The notes below the pieces were generated by a model that worked only from the letters and a program-made list of their open reading frames with translations, was not told the origin of the DNA and ran no database searches. From positions 25,867,168 to 25,931,167 of the forward strand of contig NC_092569.1 in the NCBI RefSeq assembly GCF_037975245.1: a stretch of 64,000 bases of DNA, given 5' to 3'. The position numbers and the translations under genes were made by a program. Within the stretch, counting starts at the first letter, position 1; every line of letters starts with the position of its first letter. Shown in pieces: positions 47,301-64,000 of the stretch. The DNA comes from Apostichopus japonicus (taxonomy: Eukaryota; Echinodermata; Holothuroidea; Aspidochirotida; Stichopodidae).

Positions 47301-48461
47301 TAAATCATGCTGGGGATGAGAAGGGGTGGGGTGAACTCCCCTGTGACTTTTCGTTAGCTTTTTATTTTTTATTGTTTAGTATATATTTTTTTAGTATGTG
47401 CCTTCTTTTTGGTCACTCTGTAAACTCTACAAAAATCGAATGATGCATTCATTATGTCTCCCAATTTATTATTTGCAAAACAAAATGAAAAGATTGTTAA
47501 TACTGTGGTAACTTCTTAACGCTAGGTCAAAGGAATTGTGTTACTTTTACCGCATACCAATAGGCTTCAGTGTAAACGAATGGCTGTTTAACCAATGAAA
47601 TATGTTACGAAGCCGTGTAGTCAGCCATCGACCTTACAGCAGGATAGGATGTGAGGCACTTAGAATGGTACCCGCTTTATATAGCCTATACTGCCGAACA
47701 TAGAATGGACGAATTTAAACGATGGAGATTTAAAAGGATTTGAAGCATCAAAACCTATGAACATGGAAATGGTTTGAATTTGTTTTTTGAATTTGTTTGA
47801 ATTTGTTGACGGGGTTCTAGAGGGGGGTATCCGACCCCAGCGAACCAGTCCCCCCCCCCCATCTCTTGTATGAGTATGAACTAAACATGAGGTATTATAC
47901 CATCCCGTTCAAACGATGCTACACTTTTGTGTTTATAGCGTCTGCCTTGACCTTCAGACAAACTTATTTCTTCATAAACCTAGCGAATGCAATCAATTAA
48001 ATTGAGTAATCTTTACCTTTCATCACCAAATACCTCTACCCCAACCCACCCACCCCCGCACCTCCCCACACCCCCTACATCTGCATATCAGTTTTCGCCT
48101 GCTCCATATATTTCTCGTCCCCTTGATCAAAATTCAAATTCAGAGAATAACAAGACATATAACCAATCAGAAAGAAACAGAATTAAGAAAATGTAATGAA
48201 CAGTTTTAGAAAAGTATAACAAATAGGTTATTTGGTTGGTGTACTATATAAGCATATGTGACCTAGATACATATTTACCATATAAAAACAAAAAGAAATG
48301 ATAAAAATATCATTACGTTCCGTTGAATTCCAAACGATAACGTATAGATAAAGAAAATCCTTAAAGAAAAAATAAACAAAAAGACTTGTTTTTACCTTCT
48401 GAGCCGATATGGACGAAATCAAAAATAACGAACTAACGAATACAGCTTTCATAGTATCCAT
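41357..48461 (-). CDS. Ectonucleotide pyrophosphatase/phosphodiesterase family protein, ENPP6-like
   Basis: Six exons join in phase: 48396-48461 (22-aa signal peptide), 46533-46692, 45237-45853, 43492-43632, 41842-42018 and 41357-41539, giving 447 aa (human ENPP6 is 440). The two-zinc catalytic set is complete: Asp31 in LIDG, nucleophile Ser66 in SLSAP, Asn87, Asp189 and His193 (KPDTISH), Asp236-His237 (SDHG) and His356 (QHGYD). Spacing matches ENPP6, the family member that uses serine rather than threonine as nucleophile. WWDTGAEPIWVT also resembles ENPP6. The C-terminus ends in a hydrophobic stretch (LTLYLAVLTICLLL) without a cytoplasmic tail, suggesting GPI anchoring at the cell surface. 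ENPP6 hydrolyses choline phosphodiesters; substrate here is inferred and ENPP4/5-type activity is possible. It converges on the FREP-3 remnant. Intron 2 carries degenerate copies of the exon 2 edge. Confidence 0.9.
43406..43433 (+). other. Retroelement-like stem-loop with hammerhead-like core words
   Basis: CTGAAGA, a small ATCC/GGAT stem and GAAAC occur in the order of a hammerhead catalytic core. They are enclosed by a competing stem GGC(T)CTGAAG / CTTCAGGCC. Such blocks are common in Penelope-like and LINE 3' regions. The cleavage-site strand is not evident, so ribozyme function is doubtful. Confidence 0.2.
43650..43800 (-). mobile_element. tRNA-derived SINE-like insertion
   Basis: Minus-strand TAGTTAGTTGTTAGGGTGTC (A-box region), followed about 30 bp later by GGTTTCGAATCCCGG (B-box), has the layout of a tRNA head, then a GGTGGAGGCTGGATG body. 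It lies in ENPP intron 3. Pairing is too poor for a functional tRNA. Confidence 0.5.
46028..46532 (-). repeat. Degenerate ~49-bp array derived from ENPP exon 2 edge and splice donor
   Basis: About ten diverged units precede the genuine exon edge at 46533. Clear units start near 46028, 46282, 46330, 46378 and 46464. Each aligns with the exon boundary (plus strand: cttacctgtagcgatggtgt followed by acatgctgggtgcagaaag). The pattern is a CTCAC-type block, then gcgatgatgtacat, then ggggacagag. On the minus strand several units keep a donor-like GTGAGT or GTGAGG where the real site is GTAAGT. Divergence is far greater than in the FREP-1 array. Units between 46077 and 46280 and the short one at 46427 are weak. 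Confidence 0.6.
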
Positions 48462-51400
48462 GATACGTTGCTTATGAACTGTTCACAGTACAATGAAATA
48501 ACTATATGTTGGCTGCCAAAATAGCCAAGTAAATTGATATTTATTTTAGTCACGGAGGCTTAACGTTAATTGGTTGCTAATTGTTTGTAATTGGTTTTGT
48601 TTCTTTACTTTGGTAAATAAGCCGTATCAGTTAGCACCGAGATATCTATACGTATCGTTTGCAACTAAAATATATTTAACTAATAAGTAAATTTAGGTGA
48701 TAAAAAAATGTCTATTATTACAGTAGTGACTTGTAGGGTTTTGAAATCAAAGTTCAACAGCTAATTTTAGTTGTCTAAAATGAGTGGATTATTAGTGTAA
48801 GTTATATGAAGGTATTGCTGGTTAAATATTATACAGGCTATAGGTATATAAGGATGTCGTTTAGTTTTGACTATGTGTAGGAAAGCGATTTCTCTTTAAT
48901 ACTTTTTAAAATATTACGCCCAGGAAAGAACCTGGGCACGAAAACCAAACTACTGAACGACTGATCCGCTTCTAACCCCAGTCCCCTTGCATCGGGACTG
49001 TTCTCTTTAATTTGTGCAATGTACGCTGTTACACATATTTTAAATTGTGTGTCAGACTGACACAGAGGTCTTCACTATATGTTTCTTGTGTTAGAAATAA
49101 ATAATATGCTATGGGGTTATGAAGAATAACTTCATAATGAGTTTGTTTTTCTTGATTGGTATTTGCTTTCGTTAGTAGCGACTAATCGGTACAGCTAGGG
49201 TACAAAGTACGCCGTTCGTACCTGAGTGGTAGTTAATAACATTGTAGAATATGTCTAATTAAGGGGGCTGGTCTAATCTACACTGAAACATCAAAGGTCT
49301 TATCTAATGGTGCTCTTTAAGTCTTCTATTTGTTGATCTAGAGACGATAATCTGACAACTGTCGTAACCGACATCTATACTCCCAAGGAAACGTAACATA
49401 GTACAACAGCATTATCAGGAGTGGACCGAGGGTCGCGTGTGCGGGGCAGAGTTCGGCGGGTAGTGTTTATCAGTGGTTGCGCGGGTTGGTTAATTGTGTT
49501 GGGAGTTGCTCTGTCAAATCTGGCTTACGTGATATTAGCCATGCGCTACATATGTTTTGCGAATGTTTAACCTGATGGTAACTTACTTTTTACAAACTTT
49601 TGCCATTTGTCTATAGAATAATTCGTCACTGGGTGTGATACACCGTCTGGAAAGGGTACTTGCTTTACATGAGCGAATTTTCACATTTTATGCCCACAAC
49701 CCAGGATCTTCCGTGAGGACTGAGCCGCGATTCACCAAGCCCCATAAATAAATTAATTATAGAAATAACATAACTTTGTCTGACCAGAGGACGATTTCCA
49801 ACCTCATGAAAAGTTCACTTCAAAACATTAATCAAGGAAGAGGGATACCTCCTGGGCTCAGGTCAATGGTGTATGTATGTGGGTAGGGGGTGGGGCGGGT
49901 ACCGTAGGAATGTGGATAGAGAAGATATTCTCACAATATTTATATACCTAGGGGCGGGGGAGGTTTTAAAAAAGGGGCACGGGTGCCCTCATTTTCCCCG
50001 GGGGACCGACTAGGCTCTCGACGTTCCTAAATCTGGATGACTGAGAAATTCAGACACATAAATGTCAAAATAATAAATCAATAAACTGTGTATAAATATG
50101 TACAAGCAGTGCTTTGTGAATTTATTTGGTCATCACCGTATATAATAGCTAAGAAATTATCGTGATCGCACCAGTGCTTCAACACTTAAGGCACAATATA
50201 ACAGACAGGTGTTCAAATGTGATTTTTGTTTTACTTTCAGTTAATTAAATTTTTCAACAAACAAATTTTCGATATTTTCCCGTGTGATTTTTATTCATAT
50301 CCACCACCCGGGTGGTTCACATTTTTACATGATATCATTTCATACCTGAATATATATTAGGCAATCTCTTTAAGAAGGCAACAATTGAACTTTCTAAGCA
50401 ACTTATACCTTAAAATTTCTACCATGGTGGTTGAAAATGTTTGTAGTTGTTACCACTTTGCCAAAGGTTTACAACACCTGGTGGGGAAAAAATAAAGTTT
50501 CATTGGAATGGACCCCCAGTGTATTTCGAATATAATATCAAGAACTGTTCTACAACAAAGAATTGCATACATCTTTTAAATGTGCATCACATTCAATTAA
50601 TTTCATTAATGAACGTCACGCGGACATTCTGTTATACTAATTTAACACATCGTTTGGAGTGCCCGTGTTACAACCCAATATTCCACACAAATGTATATAA
50701 TCTATAAATCATGTCTGTTCATTCATGCATCATGCATTCCATCATGCATTCCATCATGCATTCCAATAACACTGAAGACGCTCATGAAGGCGTTCCGTAG
50801 GTAATATGATGTAAATCCGTATGAGGTAAAAACAGTCATATCAGCTTTTCAGTAGAAAGCCCCCCCCCCCCCAAAAAAAAAAAAAAAAAAAAGTAATTTG
50901 AAATATAGGAAGACTGATTTTTGCACCTGTCTCCACCAAGCACCGACAAGGAAAATGACCCTAACACCTACGATCATTAAATCCGATACCGAAATATTAT
51001 GATATTAATTTCTACCAAGCTGACCAAAAACCAAAGAGACTCGTTCCACACTTATTCAACCAAACACCTCTAAAAGAGATAACTTCAAAAGAGGTATTTT
51101 AAGTTGGCTTCTAAATATTCCATATTTAATATTTACACACATAATCGGATACCTCTACTTCTAATATAAGAGCTCCATGGTGGTTGAAGTCATTTAGATG
51201 TGTAGCGAGTTACTACGTTAATAATATGTACAAAATTCTGTGTCCCACAATTTTAATGCATTGTTGCTTTTTTTTTTCGTTTACAAACTGTAAATCTAAG
51301 GTCGTGGTTTGTGGAATGGATTTGGCCGATTAAAGAAAAAAACATTTTTTTGTCTCAAGTAGCTCATCTTCCATGAATGTTTGTTTTTTTCTTCGGCATA

Positions 51401-54400
51401 CAACAGGAATGTAGCAAAATTCGGTTTTTAAGAGAAATGTACGATGCGATTATTAACACAAAAGGTTTAAGTGCAACTTAACACAAATTTGGTACGACAC
51501 ATTTCAACACAGTAGGTAAGATTAACTATAACAATATGAATTGGTAAGATACATTTAACAGATATTGGCAAAAGACATTAAACATGGAAGGTAAGTTTTA
51601 CACCTTAGTTTAACAAAAATTGGTACTTAACATAAATAACAAAAAAAAATGGTAAGTTAAACTTACCAGAAGTGGTAACACACATTAAAAATGAAAAAAG
51701 GAAAGCTGTTACCTCTGGAGGCCTATATTACACTATTTACACAATGGGCTGAGTTTAAACTTCGTAACACAGAATCATGAGAGACATTTCAAGACAAATT
51801 TGCTGATTTTAACTTCACAAGAGGACAAAGAGAGAGAGATTAGGACTAAAAACCTAAAGAATAAATCATAATCAAGGATGATCCACCAGTGAAGGGAGGA
51901 AGAGACCCAAAGGGACGTCATAAATAAAATAAGTAAGAACCTCTGAGATAACTTTACCGGGATAACGTGGTCTCTTAATGTCATATTATGAGTTATGATG
52001 TTAGACAGCCTCTTTAAGAAGTAAATCAAAATGTCAGCACAGTTCAGCACAAACAGTGATGGAGTTTAAAGATAATTGTCAATTGGGAAGGTTCGAAAGT
52101 GACGATGAAGTATGGGGTGGATTAAGATAGAGGTATGGGGGAGGGAGTGAGGGGCAAAACAAAATATATGATCGTTCTCACCGATAGCTCACATCCTCAA
52201 ATGGACTGGACCAAGTTTGGGGGGGGGGGTTCCAGGAAGCCCTTTTGGAGTATATGCTCATACAAAATAAATCTGACAAAAGTTTTTTTTTTAGAAACAA
52301 AATTGGAAATGCCCAAGGAGAGGGAAATCTTCAACACTATTAAGGTTTGAGTTGAAGGATGTTCTGATAAATTAGGGAAAGCTCCTGTTTTATACAAGAT
52401 TATAACAACAAATAGGAAATGAATATTAAACTTTGAACTATGAAAGTACAGCCCGAACAAGCAGAGGTATCCTCGCTACAAAATCCTTCCAGAATCATCT
52501 CTTACAAGGATGAGACCGAATGTCTTAGAACATGACACCTCAAACACAGCGCATAAATTGACTACTTGGTACGAGAGAACAACAAATACTGCTGGATGAC
52601 CTCAGAACAGAAGGGCAAAGCCAAGGAAACCAAGTGGAAATTAAATCTATTCCGGTCATGAGACACAAAACTGCCCGCAATAACTGGGAAAAAATATCAA
52701 ACTTTGGCAAAGTCGAGTTAAGTCAGCCTCACTGCTATGAAACGAAACTATCATAAGCAAGCATCCAAAAAATACTTCAAATCATCTCAAATTGACTTAA
52801 AAAACCACCTTTGATAATGACATGTTCTATCAAACAGACCTAACACATATATAGAATCCCACCTTGTCGAAAATGTATGCGTCAAGTCACACATCCATGC
52901 AGTTTTTCAATCAGGACACAACCCAAATAATCTTGTTTTCTGTCTAACCTAACAACATTGGGAAAAATTTTTTTTTTTAAAAACCTGAATTCCTCCCACT
53001 TATCGGTGCCAGGAAGGTATATTTCAATTTCTGAATCTCATGTACTATTGTACACAATACACCAAAGATACCAAACCATATAATGAGGAATGCTAAGTAT
53101 AAAGAATTATATAAAGTATAATTGATTAATTTAACTTCAGTTGATAGACCTTCACTTTCCACTTGTATTTCGTTAATGCAAATAAAACAATTCATAAAGA
53201 TGCAGCGAATAAAGTAGATAATATTACGGAGAAGAAACAAAAGTCAGTTTTCAGGGTTAAAAAAGAGTTACCCTGGTAGAGAGAGGTCTCAATACTATAA
53301 ATCTGAAGTCTGACATCCTATAAACATTTGTCACTTTTTTTAACCTTTACTAACCAATACAAGATTGACTAGCGGTTTTAAAATAAAGAGACAAATTTAC
53401 TTAAATTAGCCTCACGCTTAATAACCGGCCTTATTTCATAATTAATATTTAATTAACAATTAATTAATAATAATAAAGATATGGAATAAGATAAAAAAAG
53501 TTTCAGTCAGCCAAAGCAATCTAAGAAACAGACATACACACAGACACAGATGAAGACACACAGACATGCCAATGTCTGAAAATGTAACAGAATTAATAGC
53601 ACTTAGTATCCAAAGAGTACCCAAATGTAAAAAAAAAAATTTAGAACAGACATTTAAATTGTGAGAAGACAAGAAAATAATCCCTTTGTGCTCTTAAAGA
53701 CAATACATTGTATGAATCTCTATGAAAGACATGTCTTACAGTCTCTAACTAAAACCTCTCAAGCCTTTTGTAAACATGTCTAACAACATCAATTAACTTT
53801 CCTTCGTTTTGTTAACATAGAATAAAAACAAAGGAAGATCTGAAAAGACAAAAACAAAATTCGAAATCAAAATACTTGCTAAATTAGATCCAAATTTAAA
53901 TACCTTCTAACAGCTTGACATTATCACTGTTTATATTGAATGGAGATTGTTGGTAAAATTGTCTCTTTGAGTAACCCATATATCTTCACTTACTTCATAA
54001 ACACAACCCACTGAACGCTGCGAAGAATGGTAGAAGTTAACATGGAAGCACTAGACTTTGTTGATACAAGCATGTCCCAGCACTGTTAAACAACCGATAG
54101 CACTTTTAGTTTAGTATCATTAACACACACACACACGCCCCCAACGCGCACAGGCACACAAAAACACCGCCATTTGAATATTTTACCAAATCGGAAGATT
54201 TCAAAAGTGTTGCACTTTTTGAGCCTTCCACCAGAGCCGAAACCAAGTATTAACCATGATTAGTTTACATTCTCTATGCTGGTTTGAACTCATGTCTACA
54301 CCAGCTAATGGATGAATATGTACATGTAACATAGACACATACTAATCAATACATATGTTAGTTAGTAATCAGAATCGATTTAAACATAATATTTTACCCT

Positions 54401-54465
54401 GTTGAGTTCAGAAACTGTGACTTTGATCCGTACAAATGAAAACTTCTTTATAATGTTATCCAGAG
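48462..54465. other. Intergenic between ENPP start and CAD end
   Basis: No gene was recognised in about 6 kb. Small features: two GC hairpins (48918-48937 and 48979-49000), a short ATGCATTCCATC tandem at about 50722-50763, degenerate tandem words (aattggtaag, ttaacacaaa) at 51460-51680, an (AC)n run at 54121-54136, and a C/A homopolymer junction at 50860-50892. The ENPP promoter should lie in the first few hundred bases, but no clear boxes are seen. Confidence 0.45.
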
Positions 54466-54565
54466 GGAAGATATACGACGAGTCTTCCTCCCGTCATTAT
54501 TTCCCAAGAACCATCGCAAGTAATGGTTTGACCAGACGGAACATATACGACGAGTCTCCCTTCCA

Positions 54566-63698
<9,133 letters not shown>

Positions 63699-64000
63699 CT
63701 GGTGACAAATCAATCAATTTACGGATCGATGCGATCAATAAAATCTGAAGGCCGGACGGCAATGGGTCTGACCGACAGACAGACTCAAGGTCGTACAGCG
63801 AATCAATTAATAAATATCAAGTGACGCATCACAATATGCTATGTAAAATGATCCAAGATCTGTTGTCATAAAGGTTCAAAGATTATTATTATTATTATTT
63901 AGGTTTACAGTCTTGTTCAGGGCCAATGCCCTCTCACACGACTTTACAACTTAACCCTGGTCATTGGTAACTTGTCACACCTACACACCAAAGTGTGCAC

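Overview
This is a eukaryotic nuclear window. It is AT-rich, has GT-AG introns of 0.4 to 3.6 kb, and carries LINE, SINE and MITE debris, with three certain multi-exon protein genes. The expanded secreted fibrinogen-domain family, an ENPP ectophosphodiesterase and a CAD-type aspartate transcarbamylase suggest an invertebrate animal, probably a deuterostome such as an echinoderm. That placement is inference, since no taxon-specific marker is visible.

Layout. (1) 1-2855, minus: the 5' exons of a fibrinogen-family gene (called FREP-0 here) that runs off the left edge. (2) 10547-16159, minus: a complete six-exon gene (FREP-1) encoding signal peptide, Thr/Ser linker, EGF-like module and fibrinogen C-terminal domain (FReD). 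(3) 23857-32330, plus: a complete seven-exon gene (FREP-2) with one truncated FReD followed by one full FReD. (4) 35928-39636, plus: a 5' remnant (FREP-3) with a signal exon and a frameshifted second exon. The four units are arranged 0 and 1 leftward, 2 and 3 rightward. FREP-0, -1 and -3 share a 70-bp signal exon, a second exon and promoter motifs. (5) 41357-48461, minus: a complete six-exon ENPP6-like ectophosphodiesterase. (6) 54566 to beyond 63698, minus: the last seven exons of CAD, giving nearly all of the aspartate transcarbamylase domain; the rest lies beyond the right edge.

Mobile DNA. One family has CAGG-type termini and 5-bp target duplications (19704-21800 and 37103-39244, with a fragment at 62453). 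A 428-bp hAT-like MITE with a perfect 8-bp target duplication sits inside the second copy. Palindromic MITEs, tRNA-like SINEs and two LINE 3' fragments are also present.

The most unusual signal is tandem amplification of exon 3' edges. FREP-1 exon 4 has its last coding bases and its 5' splice site repeated four times at an exact 77-bp period in the following intron. ENPP exon 2 has an older, degenerate array of about 49 bp of the same kind. The CAD terminal exon has its last codons and stop duplicated 72 bp downstream. A separate 56-bp minisatellite of about 49 copies abuts a CAD splice acceptor.

The fibrinogen-family products are probably secreted recognition lectins. ENPP and CAD are unrelated neighbours: a cell-surface phosphodiesterase and a cytosolic pyrimidine-synthesis enzyme.
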